NCBI GenBank assembly: GCA_025757645.1 | Contig: CP107216.1 | Span: 991,501 to 1,055,500, forward strand | Reading direction: 5' to 3' | DNA length: 64,000 nt | Origin: Clostridiales bacterium | GTDB taxonomy: Bacteria; Bacillota; Clostridia; Oscillospirales; Oscillospiraceae | Shown here: positions 44,774 to 52,808 of the stretch, piece by piece | How positions within the stretch are numbered: the stretch's first letter is position 1 | Layout: every line of letters begins with the position of its first letter | Translations under genes and position numbers: made by a program | The notes under the pieces: generated by a model | The model's database searches: none | What the model saw: the letters and a program-made list of their open reading frames with translations, nothing else | What the model was told of the DNA's origin: nothing

Positions 44774-45562
44774 TTACAGGAGTATTTCCGCTGCGCACAC
44801 AAGGGCGCACAGCGCAAGCGCGCCCCAGCCGCTCAGGGGCAGGGGAACGGACTTTTTTCGGGTGCGGCCGCGCGCGCCGCGGTAGCCGCGGGCCTCCATG
44901 GCCATGGCGAGCTCGTCGGCACGCTTGAAGGCGCTGAGGAAGATCGGCACGATCAGCGGCAGCATGGCCTGTGCGCGCTCGTGCAGGCGGCGGCTTTCAA
45001 AGCGCGCGCCGCGCGCGATCTGCGCCTTGCGGATGGTGTCGGTCTCCTCGAGCAGCGTCGGGATGAACTGCACGGCGACGGACAGGATCATCGCAATGTC
45101 CTCGACCGGCAGCCGCACGAGCTGCAGCGGGCTGAGCAGCGTCTGGATCGCGCCGGTGATCTCGAGCGGCGGCGTCGTGCACGTGAGCACGTTGCTCATC
45201 ACGAGGATGAGCGCGAGCCGCACCGTCACCTGCGCGCCCTGCACGATGCCGGGCACGGACAGCGTGAGGATCCACCAGTGCCAGATGGCGTCGTCGGTGG
45301 CGAAAAACAGGGCGTTCATCACAAAGATGAGCAGGAAAAACCAGCCCATGCGCGCCACGGACGCGAGCGCGGTGCGCAGCGGCAGGCCGCAAATGGCCAC
45401 GATGGCGGCCGTGACGGCGAGCAGCAGCGCATAGCCGAGCCAGGCGTCCGTGCACACGGTGGCGACGATAAGGATGAGAAAGCCGAAAAACTTCGCCCGC
45501 GCGTCCAGCCGGTGCAGGATCGAGGTGCCAGGAGTGAACTGCCCGGTCAGGTGTTCCCTCAT
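44774..45562 (-). CDS. ecfT: ECF transporter transmembrane component EcfT
   Basis: The 262-residue protein is an EcfT: several N-terminal helices, then the cytosolic coupling helices with the two Ala-Arg-Gly motifs, QIARGARF (about residue 185) and AMEARGYRG (about 225), which contact the two ATPases. It starts 4 bases inside the end of ecfA2. It forms the core with EcfA1 and EcfA2. Confidence 0.93.
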   Translation of the reverse strand: MREHLTGQFTPGTSILHRLDARAKFFGFLILIVATVCTDAWLGYALLLAVTAAIVAICGLPLRTALASVARMGWFFLLIFVMNALFFATDDAIWHWWILTLSVPGIVQGAQVTVRLALILVMSNVLTCTTPPLEITGAIQTLLSPLQLVRLPVEDIAMILSVAVQFIPTLLEETDTIRKAQIARGARFESRRLHERAQAMLPLIVPIFLSAFKRADELAMAMEARGYRGARGRTRKKSVPLPLSGWGALALCALVCAAEILL

Positions 45563-46416
45563 GGGTGGCCACCGCCCTTCGCGCGCAGCACGGCCGCGAG
45601 CAGCGCGTCATAGCTTGCGATGTCCTGCGGAATGTCCAGCCCGCCCTGCTTCAGCAGGGCGGCGGCGGTGCGGCTCTGCGGCACGCCCAGCCGGTGCGCG
45701 CGCATCCAGTCGAGGTCGGCGTAGATCTCCTCCGGCGTGCCGTCGCGCACGAGCTGCCCATCCTCCAGCACGAGCAGCCGCCGGGCATACGCGCCCAGAC
45801 AGTCGGCGTTGTGCGAGACCATGAGGATGGTCATGCCGCCGCGGTTGAGCTCGGTGATGAGCTGCAAAAACGCCTCGCGGCCGAGCGGATCGAGCCCCGC
45901 GATCGGCTCGTCAAGAATCAGATACTCCGGCTTCGTCGCCAGCACGCCCGCGATGGCCACGCGCCGCTTCTCCCCGCCGGAGAGGCCCATCGGCGGCTGG
46001 TCGTGGACTTTCTCGAACGAGAAGCCCACGGTCTCGAGCGCCCAGCGCACGCGCGCCTGCTTTTCGGCGGCGCTCAGGCCGCTGTGCTTCAGGCCGAAGG
46101 CCACGTCCTTTTCCACGGTCGTCTCAAAGAGCTGGCACTCCGGGTACTGGAACACGATGCCGACCTTGCGCCGCAGGATGCTGCGGTCATAGCGGCGGGC
46201 GTGGATGTCCTGCCCGTCGAGCATGACGGTGCCGGCCGTCGGCGTGAGCAGGCCGGCCATGATCTGGATGAGCGTGGACTTGCCGCAGCCGGTGCGGCCG
46301 AGGATGCCGACGAAGCTGCCGTTTTCGACCGTGACGGACACATCGCGCAGCGCAGTGGTCTCAAAGGGTGTCCCCGCGCCGTAGACACACGTCAGATTCG
46401 TTACTGTGATCGGCAT
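45559..46416 (-). CDS. ecfA2: ECF transporter ATPase EcfA2
   Basis: The 285-residue ATPase has Walker A GRTGCGKST, Q-loop FQYPECQLFETTV, signature LSGGEKRRVAIAG, Walker B YLILDEP and switch His in VSHNAD. Its C-terminus (about 220-285) is longer than in plain ABC ATPases, as in EcfA proteins. The start overlaps the ecfA1 end by 16 bases. It acts as a heterodimer with EcfA1. Confidence 0.93.
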   Translation of the reverse strand: MPITVTNLTCVYGAGTPFETTALRDVSVTVENGSFVGILGRTGCGKSTLIQIMAGLLTPTAGTVMLDGQDIHARRYDRSILRRKVGIVFQYPECQLFETTVEKDVAFGLKHSGLSAAEKQARVRWALETVGFSFEKVHDQPPMGLSGGEKRRVAIAGVLATKPEYLILDEPIAGLDPLGREAFLQLITELNRGGMTILMVSHNADCLGAYARRLLVLEDGQLVRDGTPEEIYADLDWMRAHRLGVPQSRTAAALLKQGGLDIPQDIASYDALLAAVLRAKGGGHP

Positions 46417-47225
46417 AGTTCCTCCGCAAGCTCCTCGAGCGTCAGCGGGCAGCGGGCGAGCACGATCCCGGCCTGCTTCAGGTCGTAGTACATCTGCACC
46501 GGCATCGGCGGCGTGAGCCCTGCCGCGGCCAGCAGCTCCGGCTGCGTGAGCATCTCGCGCGCCGTGCCGTCGGCGATCATTTTGCCGTTGTGGATGAGAT
46601 AGACGCGGTCGGCGCCGATGGCTTCTTCAATATAATGTGTAATCATGACGACGGTCTTGCGCTGCTGCGTGTGCAGGCGGCGGATCGTGCGCAGCACCTC
46701 CTGCCGGCCGTCGGGGTCGAGCATGGCGGTGGCCTCGTCGAACACCAGAATGTCCGGCGACAGGGCCAGCACGCCGGCCAGCGCCACACGCTGCTTCTGC
46801 CCGCCGGAGAGCGTGTGCGTCGCGCGGTTTTCGTAGCCTGCCATGTCCACGGCGGCGAGCGCCGCGGCCACGCGCGCGGGGATCTCGTTTTCCGGCACGC
46901 CGTAGTTTTCCAGCCCGAAGGCCACGTCCTCGCCCACGATCGTGGACACGAACTGGTTGTCCGGGTTCTGAAACACCATGCCGACCTTGCGCCGCAGCGC
47001 CCAGCGGTTGGCGGGGTCGGCGGCGTCCATGCCGTCGACGGTCAGCGTGCCGTGCTGCAGCGGCAGCAGGGCGTTGAAGTGCTTGACGAGCGTGGATTTG
47101 CCGCAGCCGTTGTGCCCGAGCACGGCCACAAACTCGCCGGGGGCGACGTGCAGCTGCGCGCCGTTGAGGGAGCGGCGGCCGCCCGGCCCGTCGTAGGAAA
47201 ATCGAATGTCGTGTGCATCAATCAT
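46401..47225 (-). CDS. ecfA1: ECF transporter ATPase EcfA1
   Basis: The 274-residue ATPase has Walker A GHNGCGKST, FQNPDNQFVSTIVGEDVAFG (typical of EcfA1), signature LSGGQKQRVALAG, Walker B ILVFDEATAMLDP and switch ITHYIEEA. It is the first gene of the five-gene operon ecfA1-ecfA2-ecfT-S-methyltransferase. The start at 47225 (MIDAHDIRFSY) is chosen by family length; an ATG at 47240 is possible because no clear ribosome site settles it. No riboswitch is visible upstream. A TATACT-like -10 lies near 47270. Confidence 0.92.
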   Translation of the reverse strand: MIDAHDIRFSYDGPGGRRSLNGAQLHVAPGEFVAVLGHNGCGKSTLVKHFNALLPLQHGTLTVDGMDAADPANRWALRRKVGMVFQNPDNQFVSTIVGEDVAFGLENYGVPENEIPARVAAALAAVDMAGYENRATHTLSGGQKQRVALAGVLALSPDILVFDEATAMLDPDGRQEVLRTIRRLHTQQRKTVVMITHYIEEAIGADRVYLIHNGKMIADGTAREMLTQPELLAAAGLTPPMPVQMYYDLKQAGIVLARCPLTLEELAEELCRSQ

Positions 47226-47410
47226 GATCGGATCGCCCATACTCTTTATCGTGTATTTGACACAAGTATAACAAAAAACGACCGCCGCGCAAGCCCCGAG
47301 GGGGGATGTTTTTTCGGGAAAAAACCACACAATATGCAAATGCTTGTCCCGGTTGACGTGCGCACGCTTTGGCGGTACAATAGCAGCACGAATCAGAAAG
47401 GATGACTGCC

Positions 47411-48115
47411 ATGTACAACGGTTATTATTATGGCTTTGATATGACGTATCTGGTGCTGGTCGTGCCGGCGCTGCTCATCGCGCTCATCGCGCAGATCCAG
47501 GTCAAGAGCGCGTTTTCGCGCTATGCGCGCGTGCGCTGCACGAGCGGGCTGACCGGCGCACAGGCGGCGCAGCGCATCCTGCAGGCCAACGGTATCACGG
47601 ATGTGCGCATCGAGCACATCTCGGGCAAGCTCACCGACCACTTCGACCCGCAGGCGAAGGTCATCCGCCTCTCGGACGAGGTCTACGGCGTCGCGTCGAT
47701 CGCGGCCGTCGGCGTCGCGGCGCACGAGGCGGGCCACGCCGTGCAGTACGCGACCGATTACGCGCCCATCCGCATCCGCGCGGCCATCATCCCGGCCACG
47801 CGCATCGGCTCCAATCTCTCGTGGCCGCTGCTCATCGCGGGGCTGATCTTCAACTGGTCGGTGCTCGTCTGGGCGGGCATTCTGCTCTTCGGCCTCGTGA
47901 CGGTGTTCCAGCTGGCGACGCTGCCGGTGGAGTTCAACGCTTCCCGCCGCGCGCTGGCCGCCATCGAGTCGCGCAACCTGCTCACGGACGACGAGCTGCG
48001 CGGTGCGCGCAGCGTCCTGCGGGCGGCCGCCATGACGTATGTCGCGGCGCTGCTGGTGTCGTTCGCGCAGCTGCTGCGGCTGATTATTCTCTACGGCAAC
48101 CGCCGCCGGGATTGA
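47411..48115 (+). CDS. Membrane zinc metallopeptidase, YugP family
   Basis: The 234-residue protein has an N-terminal helix, the metal motif GVAAHEAGHAVQYA (HEAGH at residues 105-109), two central helices (about 127-160) and a C-terminal helix, as in YugP-like zinc proteases. A downstream Glu in LPVEFNASRRA is the usual third ligand region. AAAGGA lies 8 bases before the ATG at 47411. It is a single gene with a terminator downstream. Its targets are unknown. Confidence 0.88.
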   Translation: MYNGYYYGFDMTYLVLVVPALLIALIAQIQVKSAFSRYARVRCTSGLTGAQAAQRILQANGITDVRIEHISGKLTDHFDPQAKVIRLSDEVYGVASIAAVGVAAHEAGHAVQYATDYAPIRIRAAIIPATRIGSNLSWPLLIAGLIFNWSVLVWAGILLFGLVTVFQLATLPVEFNASRRALAAIESRNLLTDDELRGARSVLRAAAMTYVAALLVSFAQLLRLIILYGNRRRD

Positions 48116-48123
48116 CACGGCCG

Positions 48124-48152
48124 TTGCAATCGACGGCAAAGTATCGTAAAAT
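48124..48152 (+). promoter_or_regulatory. Promoter of the response regulator/kinase genes
   Basis: TTGCAA (48124-48129), 17-base spacer, TAAAAT (48147-48152), overlapping the start of the yugP-type gene's terminator. Confidence 0.5.
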
Positions 48153-48185
48153 AGCAGGTACGAACGGTACCTGCTATTTTCTTTT
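48148..48185 (+). terminator. Terminator of the YugP-type gene
   Basis: AAAATAGCAGGTAC pairs with GTACCTGCTATTTT around GAACG, followed by CTTTTT. Confidence 0.85.
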
Positions 48186-48197
48186 TGGGGTGATCGT

Positions 48198-48869
48198 ATG
48201 CATCGCATTTTTATCGTGGAGGACGACGCGGCCATTGCCGCCGCGCTGCAAAAGCACCTGACGACGTGGGGCTTTGACGTGCGCTGCGCGGAGGATTTCC
48301 GCAATGTGCTCACCGAGTGCACGGCGTTCGATCCGCAGCTCGTGCTGCTGGACATCACGCTCCCGTTTTATAACGGCTACCACTGGTGTCAGGAGCTGCG
48401 GCGCGTGTCGAACGTGCCGGTCGTGTTCATCTCCTCAGCGTCGGACAATATGAACATCGTCATGGCCATGAACATGGGCGGGGATGATTTCATCGCCAAG
48501 CCCTTTGATCTGAACGTGCTGCTGGCGAAGATCCAGGCAATCTTGCGCCGCACGTATGATTTTGCTGCGCCCGCGCCCACGCTCGAGCATCGCGGCGCCG
48601 TGCTCAACACGGCGGATGCGAGCCTGATGTATCAGGGGCAGCGCATCGAGCTGACGAAAAACGACTACCGCATCCTGCAGACGCTCCTCGAGCGCAAGGG
48701 CAGCGTCGTCAGCCGCGAGACGCTCATGGAAAAGCTCTGGGAGACGGACAGCTTCGTGGACGAAAACACGCTCACGGTCAACATCGCCCGTCTGCGCCGC
48801 AAGCTTGAGGCCGCCGGTCTGTCGGATTATATCACGACGAAAAAGGGCCTCGGCTATCTCATCGAGTGA
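48198..48869 (+). CDS. OmpR-family response regulator (BceR-like)
   Basis: The 223-residue protein has a receiver domain with Asp9/Asp10, phospho-acceptor Asp52 (VLLDITLP) and Lys in FIAKPFDLN, then a winged-helix DNA-binding domain (LTKNDYRILQTLLERKGSVVSRE). It is followed by a kinase and an ABC pair, the Bce arrangement, in which the regulator activates the transporter genes in response to peptide antibiotics. A matching CTTAC/GTAAG operator lies before the ABC genes. Confidence 0.9.
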   Translation: MHRIFIVEDDAAIAAALQKHLTTWGFDVRCAEDFRNVLTECTAFDPQLVLLDITLPFYNGYHWCQELRRVSNVPVVFISSASDNMNIVMAMNMGGDDFIAKPFDLNVLLAKIQAILRRTYDFAAPAPTLEHRGAVLNTADASLMYQGQRIELTKNDYRILQTLLERKGSVVSRETLMEKLWETDSFVDENTLTVNIARLRRKLEAAGLSDYITTKKGLGYLIE

Positions 48870-48880
48870 GGGGGCAAGAT

Positions 48881-49864
48881 ATGTTTGGTGCCTATGTGCG
48901 GGAAAACCGCAAGGTCGTGATCGCGCTCGCGGTTTACACGGCCGTGTTCGCATTCATATTCTGGCTCTACCGGCTGCCGCTGGGCGCGGTGGGGTATGCG
49001 GCGCTCGTGTGTCTGTTTTTGCTGCTGGTCTGGCTTGCGGTCGATTACCGGCGCTTTGCCGTGCGTCTGCGCCTGCTGCGGCGGCTGGAGCAGGAGATCA
49101 CGCTCAGCACCGAGCAGCTGCCCGAGCCGGACGGTGCGCTCGAGGCGCAGTATCAGGCGCTCGTGCGCGCGCTCGATGCCGACCGCCGCGCACAGCTGAC
49201 GCGCAGCCAGCAGGGCTATCAGGAGCTGGTGGAGTATTACACCGTTTGGGCGCACCAGATCAAAACGCCCATCGCCGCCATGCGCCTGCTGCTGCAGGAT
49301 GCGGACACGGACGAGCAGCGCGCCCTGCTCGAGCAGCTGCAGAGCGTGGAGCAGTATGTGGAGATGGTGCTCGGCTATCTGCGGCTCGAGAGCCCGTCGT
49401 CAGACTATGTTATCCGCAACTACGCGCTCGACGATATCGTCCGGCAGGCGGTGCGCAAGTATGCCTCGCAGTTCATCCGGCGCAGGCTGCGCCTGGAGTA
49501 CACGCCGCTGAATGTCAGCGTCATCACGGACGAGAAGTGGCTGCTGTTCGTCATCGAGCAGGTGCTCTCCAACGCGCTCAAGTATACCCGCAGCGGGTCA
49601 GTGTCCATCACGCTCGAGGCGCCGAAAACGCTCTGCATCCGCGACACGGGCATCGGCATTGCGCCGGAGGACCTGCCGCGCGTGTTTGAAAAGGGCTTCA
49701 CCGGCTGCAACGGCCGCACGGACAAGCGCGCGACCGGCATCGGCCTGTATCTCTGCCGCCGCATCCTTGAAAAGCTCGGCCACACGATCGCCATCACCTC
49801 GACCGTCGGCGAGGGCACGACGGTGCGCATCGGCCTGCAGCAGGACGCGCTCGAGGTCGAGTGA
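48881..49864 (+). CDS. Intramembrane-sensing histidine kinase (BceS-like)
   Basis: The 327-residue kinase has two helices with almost no outside loop (about residues 11-29 and 33-54), a short linker and the phosphotransfer motif HQIKTPIAAMRLLL with His125, then the ATPase domain (NALKYT, DTGIGI, TGIGLYL). Such short kinases sense through the partner BceB transporter rather than by themselves. GAGGGGGC precedes the ATG at 48881, 11 bases after the regulator stop. Confidence 0.9.
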   Translation: MFGAYVRENRKVVIALAVYTAVFAFIFWLYRLPLGAVGYAALVCLFLLLVWLAVDYRRFAVRLRLLRRLEQEITLSTEQLPEPDGALEAQYQALVRALDADRRAQLTRSQQGYQELVEYYTVWAHQIKTPIAAMRLLLQDADTDEQRALLEQLQSVEQYVEMVLGYLRLESPSSDYVIRNYALDDIVRQAVRKYASQFIRRRLRLEYTPLNVSVITDEKWLLFVIEQVLSNALKYTRSGSVSITLEAPKTLCIRDTGIGIAPEDLPRVFEKGFTGCNGRTDKRATGIGLYLCRRILEKLGHTIAITSTVGEGTTVRIGLQQDALEVE

Positions 49865-49866
49865 GC

Positions 49867-49941
49867 CTTACAGAATCGTAAGTTTCCGCCGGGAAAATGT
49901 AAGCCAGATGCATGGCAGCCATTTCCCCGGCGGTTTATACT
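49867..49941 (+). promoter_or_regulatory. Activator-dependent promoter with operators for the Bce-type ABC genes
   Basis: CTTAC-N6-GTAAG (49867-49882) is a perfect inverted repeat of the kind bound by BceR-type regulators, with another half-site TGTAAG at 49898-49903. The -10 box TATACT lies at 49936-49941, with only TGGCAG at the -35 place, as expected for an activator-driven promoter. Confidence 0.7.
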
Positions 49942-49971
49942 GAGCCTGTCATTACACAGGAGGTAACGGTC

Positions 49972-50739
49972 ATGTCGTTTTTGGAAGTTCGTCATGTTCA
50001 GAAAATTTACACCACCCGCTTCGGCGGCACGAAGGTGCAGGCGCTCACGGACGTGAATTTCACGGTCGAGAAGGGCGAGTACGTCGCCATCATGGGCGAG
50101 AGCGGCAGCGGAAAGACCACGCTGCTCAACATCCTTGCTGCGCTCGATAAGCCCACCGGCGGCGAGGTCGTGCTCGACGGCCGGCCGCTGAGCACCATCC
50201 CCGAGCGGGAGATCGCGGCCTTCCGCCGCTCGCAGCTCGGCTTCGTGTTTCAGGAGTTCAACCTGCTCGATACGTTCTCCGTGCAGGACAATATTTTCCT
50301 GCCGCTCGTGCTCGCAGGCAAGGCGTATCCGGAGATGGCCGCGCGCCTTGCGCCCATCGCCCGGCAGCTTGGCATTGCCGAGCTGCTGCAGAAGTTCCCG
50401 TATGAGCTCTCCGGCGGCCAGAAGCAGCGCGTGGCCGTCGCCCGCGCGCTCATCACGCAGCCGAAGCTCGTGCTTGCCGACGAGCCGACTGGCGCGCTCG
50501 ACTCGCGTGCGACGGATGAGCTGCTGCGTCTGTTTGAGGATGTCAACCGCGGCGGTCAGACCATCCTTATGGTCACGCACTCGGTCAAGGCGGCCAGCCA
50601 CGCCTCGCGCGTGCTGTTCATCAAGGACGGCGAGGTGTTCCACGAGATCTATCGCGGCGAGAGCTCGGATGAGCAGCTCTATCAGAAGATCTCTGACACG
50701 CTCACGATGCTGGCAACGGGCGGTGAGCACCATGCGTAA
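49972..50739 (+). CDS. BceA-type ABC transporter ATPase
   Basis: The 255-residue ATPase has Walker A GESGSGKTT, Q-loop VFQEFNLLDTFS, signature YELSGGQKQRVAVARAL, Walker B VLADEPTGALDS and switch VTHSV: the MacB/BceA class. AGGAGG lies 9 bases before the ATG at 49972. The permease start overlaps its end by 8 bases. With BceB it should remove peptide antibiotics from their lipid target. Confidence 0.92.
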   Translation: MSFLEVRHVQKIYTTRFGGTKVQALTDVNFTVEKGEYVAIMGESGSGKTTLLNILAALDKPTGGEVVLDGRPLSTIPEREIAAFRRSQLGFVFQEFNLLDTFSVQDNIFLPLVLAGKAYPEMAARLAPIARQLGIAELLQKFPYELSGGQKQRVAVARALITQPKLVLADEPTGALDSRATDELLRLFEDVNRGGQTILMVTHSVKAASHASRVLFIKDGEVFHEIYRGESSDEQLYQKISDTLTMLATGGEHHA

Positions 50740-52753
50740 TCTCTACCCGCGTCTGGCGGCGACGAATCTGAAGAAAAACCGCCGGTTCTACCTGCCGTAT
50801 CTGCTGGCCTGCATCGTGATCGTGGCGCTGTTTTGCATCATGCTCACGCTCGCGAGCGATCCCTATCTCGGTCAGATGCAGCACGGCGGCAGCGTCAGTC
50901 AGGTGCTCGGTTTCGGCGTGTTCATCATGGCGCTGTTTTCCGCCATCATCCTCTTTTATACGAACAGCACCTTCACCAAGCAGCGCAAGCGCGAGTTTGC
51001 CATCTACAACATCCTCGGCATGGAAAAGCGCCACATCTCCTACGTGCTCTTCTGGGAGTCGCTGTACACGGCGGCCATGGCGCTGTTTTTCGGCCTCGTG
51101 GCGGCGGGGGTGTTCTCCAAGCTCCTGCAGCTCGTGCTCATGCGGCTCATCGGCGGGGAGGCTACGTTCGGGCTGAACATCAGACTGATGAGCATCGGCT
51201 ATACGGTGGTGTTTTTCGGCGCGCTGTTTTTGCTGCTCCTGCTCAATACCATCCGCATCATCCATCTGTCGAACCCCGTGCAGCTGCTGCGCGCCGGTAG
51301 TGAGGGCGAGCGCGAGCCGCGCAGCAAGTGGATCCTCGCACTGCTCGGCGCGGTGTGCCTTGCCGCGGGCTATCTCATTTCCCTGCGCACAAACGTGGCC
51401 TTGTACGCCATCCAGAATTTCTTCCCGGCGGTCATCCTTGTCATCATCGGCACGTATCTCACGTTTATCGCGCTGAGCGTCGTCGTGCTCAAGGCGCTGC
51501 GGAAAAACCGGCGCTACTACTATAAAACCAGCCACTTTGCCACCGTCTCCGGTCTCATCTACCGCATGAGCCGCAACGCGGCCGGTCTTGCGAGCATCTG
51601 CATCCTCTCGACGATGGTGCTCGTGACGGTCTCGACCACGGTGAGCCTGTATAAGGGCGTGGATGCCTATGCCGCCGTGCGCTGGCCGCAGGATATGACG
51701 CTCACGCTCATGACCGACCCCCGGACGAACACAGTGCCGGACGTCGCGCCGGTTTTGCGGGTGGTGGATGATGCCATGACGCGCTCGGGGCTCACGCAGA
51801 GCAATGTGCACGGCTATCGCACCGTCAGGTTTTCCGCGCAGCGCAGCGGCGATGCGCTCGATCTCACGAGCGAGCAGCTCACCGGTTCGAGCGCCGATGA
51901 ATACGCCGTCATGGTTCTGGACACGGAGGGCTATGCCGACCTGACCGGCGAGCAGGTGACGCTTGCGCCCGGCGAGGCGCTCGCATGGACGGACGGCGCA
52001 GCCTTTGGCGACACGCTCACGCTCGGCGGCGATACGCTGCGGCTGCGGCAGCTCGATAGCTTCTCGCTCGTCAGCGGCAGCTCCATCATGGGTCTGCACA
52101 CACTGTATCTGGTCATGCCGGATCTCGACAGCGTGCTCGAGCTGCGCGCGCAGCAAAACGCCTATACTAACGAGCACGGCGGCACCCGCAGCATGCTCAA
52201 CTACACGTACCAGTTCGACCTCTCCGGCACGGACGACGAGCAGCTCGGCGCGCTGCACGCACTGCTCTGCGACCCCGCGTTTGAGTCTGCTGCCGAGGCG
52301 GCGAACGTGAATTACACGACCGATATGCGCGCCGATGGCTATCCCACGCTGCGCAGCACGTACGGCGGCTTTTTATTCCTCGGCTTTTTCCTCGGGTTCG
52401 TGTTCCTGTTTGCGACGGTGCTCATCATCTACTACAAGCAGGTCTCCGAGGGCTATGACGACCGCGGCCGCTTCCGCATCATGCAGCAGGTCGGCATGAC
52501 GCCGAAGGAGGTCAAGGCGACCATCCGCACGCAGGTGCTGCTCATGTTCTTCCTGCCGCTTGTGACGGCGGCGATCCACATCGCGTTCGCGTTTCCGCTC
52601 ATCAAGCAGATCGTGTTCGCCTTCGGGCTGCAAAACGTGCATCTGTTTTTGCTGTGCACGCTCGGAACGTTCGGCGTCTTTGCGCTGCTGTACACCTTTG
52701 TGTACCTGCTCACGGCGCGCACGTATTACCGCATCGTGCGCATGACGGATTGA
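50732..52753 (+). CDS. BceB-type ABC transporter permease
   Basis: The 673-residue permease has ten membrane helices: four at the N-terminal side (about 20-160), two or three around 190-290, and a large outside domain (about 310-540) before the last three (about 545-665), the plan of FtsX/BceB permeases that bind bacitracin-like peptides. The ATG at 50732 is used because it overlaps the ATPase gene; the open frame continues upstream but that part is a shadow. A terminator follows. Confidence 0.9.
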   Translation: MRNLYPRLAATNLKKNRRFYLPYLLACIVIVALFCIMLTLASDPYLGQMQHGGSVSQVLGFGVFIMALFSAIILFYTNSTFTKQRKREFAIYNILGMEKRHISYVLFWESLYTAAMALFFGLVAAGVFSKLLQLVLMRLIGGEATFGLNIRLMSIGYTVVFFGALFLLLLLNTIRIIHLSNPVQLLRAGSEGEREPRSKWILALLGAVCLAAGYLISLRTNVALYAIQNFFPAVILVIIGTYLTFIALSVVVLKALRKNRRYYYKTSHFATVSGLIYRMSRNAAGLASICILSTMVLVTVSTTVSLYKGVDAYAAVRWPQDMTLTLMTDPRTNTVPDVAPVLRVVDDAMTRSGLTQSNVHGYRTVRFSAQRSGDALDLTSEQLTGSSADEYAVMVLDTEGYADLTGEQVTLAPGEALAWTDGAAFGDTLTLGGDTLRLRQLDSFSLVSGSSIMGLHTLYLVMPDLDSVLELRAQQNAYTNEHGGTRSMLNYTYQFDLSGTDDEQLGALHALLCDPAFESAAEAANVNYTTDMRADGYPTLRSTYGGFLFLGFFLGFVFLFATVLIIYYKQVSEGYDDRGRFRIMQQVGMTPKEVKATIRTQVLLMFFLPLVTAAIHIAFAFPLIKQIVFAFGLQNVHLFLLCTLGTFGVFALLYTFVYLLTARTYYRIVRMTD

Positions 52754-52756
52754 ATC

Positions 52757-52797
52757 AAAAAAGTCCGCACAGGCACTGCCTGTGCGGACTTTTTTTG
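52757..52797. terminator. Bidirectional terminator after the Bce-type module
   Basis: A6-GTCCGCACAGG and CCTGTGCGGAC-T7 form a long perfect stem with both tracts. Confidence 0.92.
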
Positions 52798-52808
52798 TAT
52801 ATGTGGCC

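Noticed and set aside
50348..52753. A start of the permease far upstream at 50348
   Set aside because: That part is a Ser/Arg-rich shadow of the ATPase gene; BceB length and the overlapping ATG at 50732 fit.
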